Assembly: GCF_000200595.1 (NCBI RefSeq)
Contig: NC_014810.2
Location: 1,608,682-1,672,681, forward strand
DNA length: 64,000 nucleotides
Reading direction: 5' to 3'
From: Helicobacter felis ATCC 49179
Lineage (GTDB): Bacteria; Campylobacterota; Campylobacteria; Campylobacterales; Helicobacteraceae
The notes below the pieces were generated by a model, which was given only the letters and a program-made list of their open reading frames with translations, was not told where the DNA came from and did no database searches. Made by a program: the position numbers and the translations under genes. How positions within the stretch are numbered: position 1 is the stretch's first letter; the number at the start of each line of letters is the position of its first letter. Below, one piece after another: positions 36,654-47,307 of the stretch.

Positions 36654-38687
36654 TTAGAATTTCTTCCTATTTGCATCCTCCAAGATATTTTTAGAAATGC
36701 GGTCAATGTTGTTACCCACTTCCAAGGAAGTGCTAGCGATACTGAGATTATTTTGCGTGTCTTCTTTAAAAACTTGTAAAAAGGCGTTAATCCCCTCTAC
36801 GCTTTGACTCTGTGCCTTGATGGATTCTGAAGTGTCGGCAATGCTTTGAACCAAAACATTGATATTTGCCTCAATCTCGCCCAAGGATTTTTGCGTGCGC
36901 TCAGCAAGTTTGCGCACTTCATCGGCCACCACTGCAAAACCCCGTCCGTGTTGGCCGGCGCGTGCCGCCTCAATGGCTGCGTTTAGAGCTAATAAGTTTG
37001 TTTGGTCAGCAATGTCTCCAATGATCTCCACAATGTTTTTAATGTCCTGTCCTTGTGCCATCATTTCATCGCTTTTCTTTTCAATGTCGGCAATGCTTTT
37101 TGTGATGGATTCGATAGATTTAGAAGTTTGGAGTAGGCTTTTATTTTGTTGGTTTGCGCTGTTTGTAAGTCGATCAACACAGGCTTTTAAACCTTGCGAC
37201 TCTTTTGTAAGCGCGCTAGCAAAATCTAGTGAAGTGCGTAACATTTTGGTGATCTCAGTCCCCAAAGCGTCCATGGCTTTTTCAATATCGCCAGAGGGGT
37301 TAGAGATGCGCTTTGTGAAGTCTAAGGTTTGGTAGCGTTCAAAGGTTTGGTTAATGGTTTGCATATAAGAACCTATGTGTTCTTGTAAATACACCATTAC
37401 ATCGTTAAAAAGCTCTCTAAGTTGCAAGAGATCGGGGTTATTGGGCGTAGCAGTGATTCTTTGCGTGAAGTCGCCTTCCTTAATGTGGCGCACCACATTT
37501 AGCATATCTTCAATAGTTGCGCTGTCCGTTTTGGTATTCTCGTAGATTTTTGAAATATTTTTATTGATGGATTGTTGCATATGCCCGATCTCATCGAGCA
37601 TTTTTGGCTCAACAATACTTACATCTTGTTTGTTTTTTGGGTCATTTAGTAGCCTAAAGAAACCGCTTAGGGTGTTGGAAACCACTTCTATGCGGTTACC
37701 CACTAAATAACGCACAAGGAAATAGACTGTGATCACCAACACAATGACCACAATTAACCCCATGAAAAAAATCAAATTTTGCAAATAATGGGCTGCTGCA
37801 AAGACTTCGTTTTTACTTATAAACCGTGCGATTGCCCAATTGAATTTAAAATCCTTATGGCCAATTTTGTTAAAGATATCAAAGGATCTGACAACCAAAA
37901 AGCTATCTTTATTGGTAGCCACAGCGTGGTAGTCCATAGCACCAGAGCTGTTTTCACGCACCATCTTTACAAGGTGCATTGCTGTAACATCAGGATTAAT
38001 TTCGCTTAAAAGTTTGCCTTGCATATTTTTATAGCCTATAAGCAACACATATCCATCTCGTTGCATTACAAAGGTATCGTTCTTACTGCGCATGACAACA
38101 TCAGCAAAACTATCAATGTCCACAAAAATGATCATTGCCCCCACCAATTTATTTTCTCCATGCTTATTTTTGTTAAGAGGCACCGCTAGTTCAAACCCAA
38201 AAACTTTCTGTCCACCAATATCTTTAAAATAGGGGTTTGTTTTGAGAATCTTGCCATCTTGTAGCACTTGACGGGTAATCTTAGGATTGTAAAAATCTTT
38301 TTTAGTAGAAGTTTCTATAGTATCCCCCACTTTTTTGGCAACATAAGAACCACTAGAATCACCCACAGCGGATATACTGAGTAGTCTAACATGGGGGCTA
38401 CTGTTCAAAAACTTTCGGACTAACTGTTGTCTTTTGTTCTCGTTATTTAGATTATTGGTAACTAGATCCTCTCCTAGGGCACTCATTCGCACAAACAAGC
38501 GATTCATCACCCTTTGTAGGCGGGCAGCACTTTGATCGATATTTCCTTGCATATTGTTGATGATAGTGTTGTGCATAACACTTCTTGTCTGTTTGTTAAT
38601 TATGACTCCTAAGATCGTGATGCCAAGTGCTACAACCACACACATGCCGACAATAATCTTAGTGCCAATTCCAAACTTAGAAAACAT
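36654..38687 (-). CDS. Methyl-accepting chemotaxis protein, TlpA/TlpC-like
   Basis: 677 residues, close to H. pylori TlpA/TlpC (about 675). TM1 at 8-30, periplasmic dCache-type sensor 35-305 ([44 protein letters not shown]), TM2 about 310-335, HAMP-like region, then the signalling hairpin with the invariant tip [26 protein letters not shown]. It feeds CheW/CheA; the ligand cannot be read here. GGAAAG ribosome site, TATTATAC as possible -10 at about 38,705. Monocistronic and intact among mobile debris. Confidence 0.92.
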   Translation of the reverse strand: MFSKFGIGTKIIVGMCVVVALGITILGVIINKQTRSVMHNTIINNMQGNIDQSAARLQRVMNRLFVRMSALGEDLVTNNLNNENKRQQLVRKFLNSSPHVRLLSISAVGDSSGSYVAKKVGDTIETSTKKDFYNPKITRQVLQDGKILKTNPYFKDIGGQKVFGFELAVPLNKNKHGENKLVGAMIIFVDIDSFADVVMRSKNDTFVMQRDGYVLLIGYKNMQGKLLSEINPDVTAMHLVKMVRENSSGAMDYHAVATNKDSFLVVRSFDIFNKIGHKDFKFNWAIARFISKNEVFAAAHYLQNLIFFMGLIVVIVLVITVYFLVRYLVGNRIEVVSNTLSGFFRLLNDPKNKQDVSIVEPKMLDEIGHMQQSINKNISKIYENTKTDSATIEDMLNVVRHIKEGDFTQRITATPNNPDLLQLRELFNDVMVYLQEHIGSYMQTINQTFERYQTLDFTKRISNPSGDIEKAMDALGTEITKMLRTSLDFASALTKESQGLKACVDRLTNSANQQNKSLLQTSKSIESITKSIADIEKKSDEMMAQGQDIKNIVEIIGDIADQTNLLALNAAIEAARAGQHGRGFAVVADEVRKLAERTQKSLGEIEANINVLVQSIADTSESIKAQSQSVEGINAFLQVFKEDTQNNLSIASTSLEVGNNIDRISKNILEDANRKKF

Positions 38688-38739
38688 ATGACTCTTTCCT
38701 CACTCGTATAATAATGGTTATTTATAATGATGACAGATA

Positions 38740-39598
38740 CTTAAATTTTCTTTTTTTTCCTTAAAACTTCAAAACTTTTTTGATTATTGGTATCATCTAA
38801 AATCTTGGCAATTTCGTTGATTTTTAGGTGTTTTTGTCGGTATCTTGGACAGTTTTGGCGTTTTTTGCACTCCGACTTCTAGCTGTTTGGGGTTTCATTG
38901 ACTCGTTCATACTTGTAACTTTCCACTACATATTTACATGTCTGGCCATTTGGCGACATTGGTTTGTAAATCTCTAAACCATTGGCGTTGTCTTTGCTCC
39001 CTTTAACACACATTTCTTGTCAATGGGTAATATACTGCAGCGTTTCCTCCACAAAGACTACCAAAACAGCACGCACAAACCAAGGATATGTCAAGCATCT
39101 TTGCTAAACTCACCATATCTTAACTCTTTGTCTCAAAGGACTATCCGCTCGTTTAGATAGCCTAGTCCAAGACTTTGAATGGAATATGGCATTGTAGAAT
39201 TTTAAGCAATACACAAAAAAAGAAACAGAGGGCTTGATTAAGGTCTTCATTATTATTTGCATTAGGATGGCAAGCAGTGTCTAGTGAGTTTTTGGAGATC
39301 ATGGGGAGAACTTAATTCCTGCTTAAATCGCTATATGTTCTACAGGATGGATTCGATCATCCGTATTTAATTATAGAAGCTAAAAATCTGTGTAAGAAAA
39401 ATTGCTGAGATTCTAGGCACTGCCTGTTAGTTGAACACCTCACGCAAGATCAAAGGCAAGAGAGTCAGTTGTAATAAGATTACAATCGCATCTGCAACAC
39501 TATCGTAGGCGTAAACATTCCATCCGCCTCTCTCAGGTTCACAAGATCATCTCTAAAATGAATTTAATTTATATTTACATCGAAATGGTAGGCTCCGG
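38740..39598. other. Gene-free stretch
   Basis: About 860 bp with stops in every frame. A weak string on + around 39,395 (KIAEILGT-like) resembles the start of a transposase helix-turn-helix but does not extend. Nothing else seen. Confidence 0.4.
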
Positions 39599-39634
39599 AT
39601 GTGGATTTTCTTATCCTCAATATTAGGGGTGGTC

Positions 39635-40195
39635 ATGAAAAACATAACCCTCATTGCGACTGGATTAGCCAAAACCGTAGGGCCATGCAAAAAATGTCAA
39701 GCGCGCTTGGGCATTTGTGGTTGGGCCTTTTGTGCTTTAGATAGTCAAGAGAACATTTTAGTAGAAAGTGGCGGAGCTAGACAGGGGCACTGCGCAAGTT
39801 TGGAATTCTACCCCATTAGTGAAGGGCTTAAGGCTGTCGTTCAACACCAGCCCCTCCATATCACTATCTACTGTGACCACCTAGGCATGATAGAAGCTAT
39901 TAACACAAAGGGGTTGCAAGTTTATGCTCTCTCCAAACAACAACAAGCTTGGCGTAATCTCCTCTTGCAACACGCCAACAAAATCCCTATTACTGCTGTT
40001 CATATTCATGACAGACCCGAGTTTGCGACTCTTTATTGGGAATGTGATACACGCGCCTACAAAAACATGAAAGAGCTTTTTCTCCAGCACTACCCCCACA
40101 AGACTGTCCATGAGCATTATTCTAAAGTCCCCCCGCCCAAGTATGTTCCCAAGTCCCGTGTTTACCCATTTATTTCCACATCTTCCGGGTCCTAG
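39635..40195 (+). CDS. RNase H-fold protein, possibly lacking the first catalytic Asp
   Basis: 186 residues from ATG at 39635 (AGGGGTGG upstream). Order fits RNase HI: first strand ITLIATGLA, then GICGWAFCALDS, the Glu helix ASLEFYPISEGLKAVV, the strand with Asp HITIYCDHLGMIEAINTKGL, and a late acidic turn ECDTRAYKNM. The first strand normally carries the first metal Asp (xxDG); here it is Thr, so activity is doubtful. C-terminal 40 residues are basic and Pro-rich. Could degrade RNA-DNA hybrids during plasmid replication or be an inactive binder. Confidence 0.5.
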   Translation: MKNITLIATGLAKTVGPCKKCQARLGICGWAFCALDSQENILVESGGARQGHCASLEFYPISEGLKAVVQHQPLHITIYCDHLGMIEAINTKGLQVYALSKQQQAWRNLLLQHANKIPITAVHIHDRPEFATLYWECDTRAYKNMKELFLQHYPHKTVHEHYSKVPPPKYVPKSRVYPFISTSSGS

Positions 40196-40260
40196 TTTAC
40201 TTGTGGCGTTTTTGTATGTTGTAATAGTTATCTGGTGATTTCTCTGTCTTGTTTTCTCTA

Positions 40261-40548
40261 TTAAGAGCTGTCTTTTTCCGATCTTATCAAGACAATAAGT
40301 GGGGGTAGGCCATACAGAACAATTTGAATAAAATTAGTAAGGGGGTCATAAACGACATCATTGGTACCCACTTTCAATTTTTTGAGGGCTAAAGATGACA
40401 TTTTGACACAAGAGAACACAATCTTTAGCAAAAGCACCAAAAAATCTATGTTAAGATGCGTTCCCATTGAAATAAATCTAATTTTGCCGTGATGAATCGT
40501 AATGGGATCAAAAATACTGAAAATAGCAGTCAATATCGTGATTAACAC
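40261..40548 (-). CDS. Hypothetical small membrane protein
   Basis: 95 codons with two likely membrane helices (ITILTAIFSIF and IQIVLYGLPPLIVLI) and a short basic segment between. Adjacent to the 40553-40756 frame, of which it may be the frameshifted end. Family unknown. Confidence 0.3.
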   Translation of the reverse strand: MLITILTAIFSIFDPITIHHGKIRFISMGTHLNIDFLVLLLKIVFSCVKMSSLALKKLKVGTNDVVYDPLTNFIQIVLYGLPPLIVLIRSEKDSS

Positions 40549-40552
40549 CGTT

Positions 40553-40756
40553 TTAAAATTTAGTTTCAGTCTTTGCTCTTTCTCTTAAGCTTGTTATTTT
40601 AAGTCCTCCATTATCGGAATGTTTAAACTGCACACGCATATTCCAGCTACTCTTATCTAAGCTGTAATTTATCTGTGTGATGATTGCGTCTCTTTTTGCT
40701 TCCTTGTGCAATCTAAAAGCCCACTCGCAAAAGAGCACCTGCCCTAAAGTCTGCAA
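40553..40756 (-). CDS. Hypothetical fragment
   Basis: 67 codons (FCEWAFRLHKEAKRDAIITQ, WNMRVQFKHSDNGGLK). Charged, no family. An open frame upstream on the same strand runs to about 40,800 without a better start, so probably the end of a broken gene. The segment 40,790-40,960 on + has a 50-codon frame ending EEYVNNIKSLS that I cannot place. Confidence 0.3.
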   Translation of the reverse strand: MQTLGQVLFCEWAFRLHKEAKRDAIITQINYSLDKSSWNMRVQFKHSDNGGLKITSLRERAKTETKF

Positions 40757-40964
40757 AGAGTCTTTAGTCTTTTGTGTGTTGAGTTCTTTGAACTTGGTTA
40801 TCCCGGCGATATGGGCCTATTGGTCATTTTGGCTTCAATAATCAAAGTTTTTATAGGCATGCCCCCATTGCCCACTTTTACCAGAATCCCTTAGCTTTAG
40901 CTATGGAGGAGTATGTCAATAACATTAAATCCCTCTCCACTTGCCTTGTTGGGTAATGCAGACT

Positions 40965-42044
40965 TTAGTCTGCTACTTTGCGCTCTACTCCCTGTCGGCT
41001 ACACGCTCCCTCTAAAGCGTTTTGCAATACACTACCAAAGGTGGGGTCTTGGATAAGGAAACTATCCCCTAGCAACTTTTCTAGGTTACGCGCAATGCTA
41101 TTTAACACGGGCGTGTTAAACTGCTTGGCAAGGTAAGCACACACCCCATAAGATTCTCCGCTCTTAAAATCATGCGCGACATTGTCATCCATGATAGAAT
41201 ACTTAGCAGTCGCGGTCTTAATCATGTTGTATGTGCCCTCTGTGTATTCGCTCACCACTCTCTCTAACATTCTAATGAGCTTAACGATGGGGATTGCCTT
41301 AATCCGCTCCATATCAGCAACTACAATGCTACCACCGCTTACAATCATGGGGCGGGGGGCTCTTGGTGTTATGTTGCGTGTGTGCTGCTCTCTTGCTTGT
41401 GCTAGGCGCGCCTCTTTTTCTTGGCGTGCTTTGGCGAGCTCTTGGCGCGCCATGCTGTAAATCTTATCCACGCGCGCTAAACGCCCTTGCACAACAAGGG
41501 GGTTCATAAGCGGGGCGGTTTCGTGTTTGGCATAATAGCGCGCCATATCTCTTAAGGGCGCGTCATCTACATAGTCAATCACGCCTAGCTATTGCGCAAA
41601 CAACTCTTGGAATTTGCACAATAGCTCCTTATCTTTGACTAACTCTGTAGGCGGGGCTTTCTCTAAGGACACGATAATTCTAAAACGCTCGATACCGGGG
41701 CGTGGGTCGCTCTCTTTGATTCTCTTGTAGTTACGGGAGGGCACGATGGCAAAGGCAATATCAAAACGCGCTAGCAGATCAAGCGCGCCCTTAACGCTCA
41801 AGGGGCGTTTCTTGCCCTCCTTATCATTATCCACATCGTAAAAGAGAAACGGGTGCAAGCCTATCACATTCTCGCCACTGCGCTAGTGTTTGGTGCTATA
41901 ACTCTCACTAAAATGCACCACAGACACATCATACTTAATCGCCCCTAGCGTGATATGTTCCCACTTCTCAAACTCCACAACACACCACTGATCTAAGGCG
42001 TGAAAATTGCTAGGTTTTGAAACGCTAGTACTAAAAACGCTCAT
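40965..42044 (-). pseudogene. Plasmid primase pseudogene (third copy)
   Basis: Homologue of 15.3-16.5 and 58.5-59.7 kb. Start ATG at 42044, N-part SKPSNFHALDQW, in-frame TAG near 41,884, then LFYDVDND and ERFRIIVSLE, second in-frame TAG near 41,590 just before GVIDYVDDAPLRDMARYY, then an uninterrupted end VDKIYSMARQELAKARQ to VERKVAD at 40965. Two point stops rather than homopolymer slips, so this copy is truly dead. It shows the native reading of the region broken in the 15-kb copy. Confidence 0.8.
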
Positions 42045-42069
42045 CGGGCACTCCTTGTCTTTTGGCTAG

Positions 42070-42360
42070 GTGAAGGGAAGGGTTTTTTTTAAAGCCAAAT
42101 TCTACCATATCAATGGTGCGTTAGATCATGTGTTTAAAGGGGATGGGTGTGAGCTCACCCGCCCCCAATTCACTGCCAAAAACACCCCCAAAAATCGCAC
42201 GAAAAGAGATAGCGACAAAACCCCCAAAATAGGGGGCTTGCAAGAAAAAATGGAGGTAGGAGTTTCTATAATAAGAGAGGGGGAACAAGATAAGCAAGAA
42301 CTAGAAAACCGCATTACAGAGCTTACTCAGATGCGCTATGTCCGCAAGAGGGATTCTTAA
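42070..42360 (+). CDS. Hypothetical protein, 96 aa
   Basis: GTG start inside a GTGAAGGGAAGGGTTTTT element also found at both ends of the lysis cassette (61.8 and 62.8 kb); the first residues KGRVF match the amidase lead KGRVF. The rest is charged and ends in a short coiled coil (EGEQDKQELENRITELTQM). No family. Followed by a 41-residue basic frame. Possibly divergently expressed from the primase remnant. Confidence 0.35.
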   Translation: MKGRVFFKAKFYHINGALDHVFKGDGCELTRPQFTAKNTPKNRTKRDSDKTPKIGGLQEKMEVGVSIIREGEQDKQELENRITELTQMRYVRKRDS

Positions 42361-42376
42361 GAGCGTTTCATACTTC

Positions 42377-42502
42377 ATGGCTGTAAAACGCAGACCTCAA
42401 AAATACAACTTCAACAGCACCAAAAACCCCAAAATCAACCCCCTAATCTCAACGGAGTTTCACTTACCAGTCAAAGAAAGGCAGAGGATGATAAATAATT
42501 AA
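42377..42502 (+). CDS. Very small basic protein, 41 aa
   Basis: ATG at 42377, reads AVKRRPQKYNFNSTKNPKIN and ends PVKERQRMINN. The second half could be the first strand and helix of a ribbon-helix-helix DNA-binding protein, but it stops too soon. No clear ribosome site. Low confidence. Confidence 0.3.
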   Translation: MAVKRRPQKYNFNSTKNPKINPLISTEFHLPVKERQRMINN

Positions 42503-42624
42503 CACTGCTAAAAATACTATCTTAATGCTATAACTGCTTCTTACCAAATCTAAAGAGGTAAAATGCCTGAATTTCATTCAACCGATGACATTAGACCCTG
42601 TGCGTGGTAACCCAAAGGAGTTTG

Positions 42625-43364
42625 TTAGGATCGTGAGTTTTTGGACTTCTTTCTAACTAAGTAACTGAAATCTTTATTTTCATCATACAAATAGTCGATG
42701 CCACTTGTCAGAATGACTTCCATTGTGTCTTCAATTAAGATGTAACGATCGTGGGTTTTCTGGTATTGGGTAGTGTTCTTTGTGATGGTCCAATCTTCAC
42801 AAATCTGTTTTAGGTCCGTGATTAGAGATTGCTCTCTGGGGTCTTTGGGATCGTTGCCAATACTCAAGTAAATTCTTAACTCCCTTTTAGGGAGCAATTC
42901 TGTAGCGAATTTTTTAAATGTATCTTGATTGTTTGAGAAGATACCTATCGCGAATGACACAATATTTGCAATGTTCCAGCAAGGTTTTGATGTGTTGTTT
43001 GGCCTTCTCTCTGTTTTCCTTATGAAAAAAAGTAGCGCTGAAATTGTTTTCAATCACATCGTCCTTGACATTGACGAAGGGAAAATCATTTTTATGGCTA
43101 GATAAAACAATTTTGTATTTCGTGTGGGCTGGAGCTTCCTTTTGGGGATAAACATGCCCGCTTTTTATGATGCTTGCTGGCACGCAACTCTGGGTCCCAA
43201 ATTTTTAAGATTTCTAGTTGTTCTTTGGTGGGCAAAATCTCAGGTTTATAGTAATGCAACATGCGCTCTATAAGAGGTTTATCCTCTATTTCTATGGGCT
43301 GTCCCTTCTTGAATTTTAAAAACACTTCGTATAAATCGTCTTCACAGCACATGGAAAAGCCCAT
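42625..43364 (-). CDS. Third gene of the DUF262/ATPase operon, possible PLD-like effector, frameshifted
   Basis: Starts at ATG 43364 overlapping the ATPase stop (ATGTGATG). Pieces in three frames join as CCEDDLYEVFLKFKKGQPIE, ELRA/SIIKSGHVYPQKEAP, FVNVKDDVIENNFSATFFH, KQHIKTLLEHCKY, then FAIGIFSNNQDTFKKFATELL and a C-terminal THDRYILIEDTMEVILTSG. Breaks near 43,180 and 42,960. The last segment, His-Asp-Arg followed by a strand and a Ser/Gly turn, recalls half of a phospholipase-D-like site with Arg for Lys. If so it would be the nuclease or effector. Tentative; about 245 residues if repaired. Confidence 0.5.
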
Positions 43365-44354
43365 CACATGATCTCCAATAGTTCGTCCAATCCGACATCT
43401 AAAAAACCCGTGGGGAAGCTAATGGGCTCCTTGTTTGGATTGACCAATCGCCCCCCTGCGCCAATATCAATGACCTCAAAATTTTTATTGGGCTGATCTT
43501 TATAAAAAAAACGCACGGCATCACTGGCTAGATTTTTCTTATAGACCTCATGGCGGAGTTTGTGTAAAAAATAAGCCGAATGTGTCTCAATAATTAATTG
43601 GATTTTTTTACACGCAATGAGTTTGGCAAAAAAACTGGCTAAATTAGCGATGGCTTTAGGGTGTAAATGGATTTCTGGATTTTCAATGAGAAAAATGTCG
43701 TTCTCCTTAAGCGAGAGAGCTATGATTAAAATCTTAGCCACATAGCTCACCCCTGCTCCCACATTAAAAGGTGAAAAAGGATTTGCTGTCCCGGACTTTC
43801 TAAAAGTAACATGGACACCATCCCCAACCTTTTCTGTAAACAATTCTAGATCGATGTCTAAAATCCCCTGCATATCGCGGTGTAGGTCTTGATTGAGAGT
43901 CTGTTTATTGTCATGGTAATAGGCAAAAGCGTATTCGCCATCTATGCCAAATTTTATTTCCTCTTGGGATTTCGCTTGGGATTGTTGCCCTATTCTGTTT
44001 GACCAAAGATAGAAAAGATTTTCTTCAAACATCAAATCCAAAGGTGTTCCTTCAAAATGCCAAGGCCGATCGTGGCTACACACCAATTCTGCTTGTTGCT
44101 GGTCTTTACACAAAAAAAGTCGACTTTCTTCGGCTCTGCTTTCGTTATTTTTGATACCTAGTATAGCTCATGACGAAGTAAATGGCATCTCTAAGCCACA
44201 TATTGTTGTGGTTGTAATAGGAGGCTAGTAAAATGGTTTGTAACACACTAGACTTGCCTACCGAGTTTGTGCCCGCAAAACAAGTCAGGGGTTTTAACTC
44301 AAAGACTTCTTTTTGGATACTCTTAAAGTTTTCAATCTGAATAAAACTAATCAT
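43364..44354 (-). CDS. AAA ATPase, DUF3696-type (RecF/OLD-like), one frameshift
   Basis: N-terminal ISFIQIENFKSIQKEVFELK, Walker A GTNSVGKSSVLQ; after a break in an A5 run near 44,120 (A4 restores the frame) come NESRAEESRLFL, FSPFNVGAGVSYVAKIL, Walker B IFLIENPEIHLHP and IIETHSAYFLHKL with the switch His, and the DUF3696-like ending FPTGFLDVGLDELLE. About 330 residues. Cytoplasmic ABC-type ATPase of the SMC/OLD class. Start overlaps the DUF262 stop by 8 bp, end overlaps the next start, so all three are co-translated. Confidence 0.8.
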
Positions 44355-45462
44355 GTAAAGCCTTCCTTAGTATCCCTTCTGCTTGATCGAATCTAAATCC
44401 AATATTGCTTGGACTTTCCACGCCAGAGGCAAACGTGCCAGAATCTTCAAATTCGTTCTTTAAGCGTTCAAGTGCTTCGATGGTAATTTCCTTGTGTTCT
44501 TGGCGAGCACGCACAAATAAATACACAAAACACTCGAAAAGAGCTATATTAATCGGCCTTTTCTGAGCCTTTCCTTCCTTGCTCTTGAATCTAAAAATAG
44601 AATCGTCGCACCTCTCCAATATATCTTGCATAGCCTGATTAAAATCTCTGGCCACATCTTCGTAAGCACCCTCCTCAGATCGATTGATCTGCTCCATAAC
44701 CCCTCCTAAGAAATCATCCATGTTTGTGTATTTAAGATCGCCTAAACGTTCAGTTCTCAGCAAATAAAACGCCACAAAGCGCAAGATGAGATAGCGATCC
44801 TTCATTCTCAAACTAAGTTTTTTACCCATAAGTTTCTCAAAGCCCTCTGATTGACACATGGAGTTGATAAAGGTTGTAGAACGACCACAATAAATCGCAT
44901 TGCGCATTTCCTGATTGTTTAGTTGTGTTCCTCCTCTATTGAGTCGATCAAAGACATCAAGCTTAACCCGATCGGGCACAGGAGGTAGGATCGTATATAC
45001 CTCCAGTTGGTAGTCCTCAATCCTATTTTGCATAAACGGTTCTAGTTCTGAAAACCTTTTCTTGTTAATACTTGGCAAGATTTTCAAAGGGCTCAGGACG
45101 AATCTTTCATTGAGAAAATCCTGAATACAGGTCAGTCTTTGCAAACCATCAATCACTTGGCGAGTAGGCTCTTGAGAATTCTGCTTTTCTGATTCAATCA
45201 TGTAAATGACGGGCAAGGGAATCCCTATGAGGATCGATTCAATGAGCTCTGATCTTTGCTTAGTGTCCCAAACTCTTGGGCTTCTCTGAAAATCTGGTTG
45301 GAGATTAATCCTCCAGCGCTTGGGATCATCTAGTCTTCTCTTCATGTCAAAAACACTAATCCTATCCTTAGCTAACCTGAGTTCTTTAATAGGATAATTG
45401 TCTTTGCTTGTTGCAATTTCTAATCTTTCTTCGCCTTCTAATTCTTGAGACATCCAAGGCAT
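44347..45462 (-). CDS. DUF262 protein (ParB/sulfiredoxin-like NTPase domain)
   Basis: 371 residues, intact; a second ATG at 45453 is an equally good start. DUF262 hallmarks: LQPDFQRSPRVWDTKQRSELI, SILIGIPLPVIYM, and the catalytic-type VIDGLQRLTCIQ (DGxQR). C-terminal helical region (FNQAMQDILERCDDSIF, FECFVYLFVRARQ) replaces the DUF1524 nuclease present in GmrSD, so another subunit must supply an effector. First gene of the operon. DUF262 proteins are common in anti-phage systems, where they sense or hydrolyse nucleotides. Confidence 0.85.
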   Translation of the reverse strand: MPWMSQELEGEERLEIATSKDNYPIKELRLAKDRISVFDMKRRLDDPKRWRINLQPDFQRSPRVWDTKQRSELIESILIGIPLPVIYMIESEKQNSQEPTRQVIDGLQRLTCIQDFLNERFVLSPLKILPSINKKRFSELEPFMQNRIEDYQLEVYTILPPVPDRVKLDVFDRLNRGGTQLNNQEMRNAIYCGRSTTFINSMCQSEGFEKLMGKKLSLRMKDRYLILRFVAFYLLRTERLGDLKYTNMDDFLGGVMEQINRSEEGAYEDVARDFNQAMQDILERCDDSIFRFKSKEGKAQKRPINIALFECFVYLFVRARQEHKEITIEALERLKNEFEDSGTFASGVESPSNIGFRFDQAEGILRKALHD

Positions 45463-45479
45463 CCTTAATCTATCTTGAT

Positions 45480-45700
45480 CTTGCGGTTATAGCCAGCTCA
45501 AAGTTAAAATATCACATGAACCGCTCCTCTCTTGAGGGAGGAGCCTCCTAACCAACAGAAACTAAGGCTTCTGTGCTCGAAAGACTTTGCTGTTTAGTCC
45601 GTAAGGCCAGTTCCCAATCTAAAAGACTTACAGACCCACCGATGGATGGAGACTAGTTGCTAACTCGTCATCGTGCTTAACTTTAGTGGCTAGAATGAGC
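45480..45700 (-). mobile_element. Possible IS200/IS605-type right-end remnant with guide-RNA-like hairpin
   Basis: Hairpin GCTCCTC/GAGGAGC (45523-45544) followed on the minus strand by GGTTCATG, which resembles the 3' end of tnpB elements and their omega RNA. Upstream on the minus strand a frame reads DWELALRTKQQSLSSTEALVS, similar in style to TnpB tails, with no core left. Judged from pattern only. Confidence 0.35.
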
Positions 45701-45804
45701 ATATCCAACCCCGCCACATTAGGTTTCCACTAATCCCGCTTACCTAATTCACTGCAAGAGTGACCTTTCTTTTCTTAGCGTGCGCTTACATCTCCACCAT
45801 AAAG

Positions 45805-45825
45805 GACGGAGTTTTTGCCTCCGTC
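45805..45825. terminator. Stem-loop terminator
   Basis: GACGGAG/CTCCGTC with a T-rich loop and pyrimidine-rich tail. The remainder of 45,840-46,250 is gene-free; around 46,040-46,150 it has an inverted relic of the region next to iterons of replicon 1 (GC-alternating run and TTTTTAACCTTTTGGACC). Confidence 0.5.
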
Positions 45826-46264
45826 TCTCTATTTCTTTTCCCCTTGAAAAACATAGCGATTCCAAACACACAAAGGGATCTTACAGCGCGATTTAGCAAA
45901 AACCATCCTTAGACACACATACCCCACACTCTAAAATGCGCTTAAAATCGATTTTAGAGGCATTTATGCCCATCTCCACTCCTCATCAATCAGAAAGCGT
46001 ACACTGAAAATTTTTGCAATTGCTTTAAGCTTTCTCGCTTTCCTCACGCGCGCAGGCAGATTTTTAACCATTTTTTAAAAGATTTCGTCTTTTTAACCTT
46101 TTGGACCCCTCGAGAAGTTCGTGTAGTACGGGGCTCGTGAGGTACTAATAATGAAGAAATACGCACTAAATAGCTAATTTAAGTATCAAATGTGTTATAA
46201 ATGACAAAAAGAATTGTGAGAGTTATAGAGTGAAAACATCAGATCGGCGGAGAGTTTTAGAACA

Positions 46265-47035
46265 GCTATTCAAAGACTTATAAATTCTAGTTTTTTGTAG
46301 AAAAGATTTTCAGAGTGAGGGGGCTTTTTGGGTTCTTTAATGGCGGGTTTGAGGACAACATGCCCCACATTGATAGCTGGTAGATTCACTGGCACACCCA
46401 TCAATTCTCTAAACTCACTCCATGCCTTCCTTGGAGGCACTCCCGTGCTTTTCCGTTGCTTGAGAATTCTATGTTTCTTGGCACACTCTATTACTAATAT
46501 TCTAAAACTCTAGCAATTCAAAGGAAGCAAAGTTAGCGTTTAAAAAGTTGAGCAAGTAACCAAAGTAGGGCATATTGACTTGGGTTTTCTTGGTATTGCG
46601 GTAGTTTGTGGCAAGGGTTTCAAAAAATATGTAGTTTCCCTCTTTGGGGAAAGAGTATCCAAAAGTTAGCGATCCTGATGTTTTTCCAAAGTCTTTTGGC
46701 AATACCACAAAGATCGTTGTGGCTGATTTTCACCGCACGCACCATTGCTTTATCTATCTTATCGACAACACCAAGAAATCATCTTGTTTATCTTTGAGTT
46801 TGTTAAAGATTGCAAAGAGTAGATTTGTTTCTGATGTACCTAGCTTGCCTAAATAAGTAGAGTTGACATCGTTATAAAAAGTAACATACTTTTTAGAGAT
46901 GGCATGGGGGGATTTGGGAGTGTTTTGTGTGATGATTTTTGTTGTTATAGGTTGTTGTTGGACTGCTGGTTGGTTTTGGTCTTGTGTGTGGGGGGTTTGT
47001 GTGGTTAGCTTCATTATCTGCTCAAAACATTCCAC
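46265..47035 (-). pseudogene. Rep_3 initiator remnant
   Basis: Third decayed member of the 1.75-kb type. Order kept: KKYVTFYNDVNSTYLGKLG, LLFAIFNKLKDKQDDF, then frame breaks, TKKTQVNMPYFGYLLNFLN, a Lys/Trp-rich winged helix, ending near 46,265 about two thirds of the way through. No iterons upstream (47,040-47,300 gene-free). Confidence 0.75.
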
Positions 47036-47307
47036 TTATTGTGCTCCATTTAGGAAATATCTATACAATCAGCGGTTATCAGATAACACACCTCACACTT
47101 TGCTGGAATTCGAATCGCCACACCTCTACCAACCTTAATTTTCTCACAATGACTTTCACCTGATTGATAAATAAAGCCCATGATAGAGAATTTGGGTATT
47201 TTTTGGTAATCTGTCGAAAATTTAGGTCGATTGGATTTTGAGTAGTGTTGGTCAAGTTGGCTTGCTTGCTTTCCCGTTTGAAATATATCTAAAAGAATTC
47301 TTAAAAA

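Noticed and set aside
36391..36657. 88-codon frame before the chemoreceptor
   Set aside because: A lipoprotein-like SGC is present but there is no ribosome site, and a competing frame lies opposite; not supportable.
37779..38009. Frames opposite the chemoreceptor
   Set aside because: Antisense shadow of a clear gene.
39390..39600. Possible transposase remnant
   Set aside because: Only a short helix-like string; no continuation, terminal repeats or DDE residues visible.
47085..47160. tRNA-like T-arm string GGAATTCGAATC
   Set aside because: No acceptor, D or anticodon stems can be formed around it.
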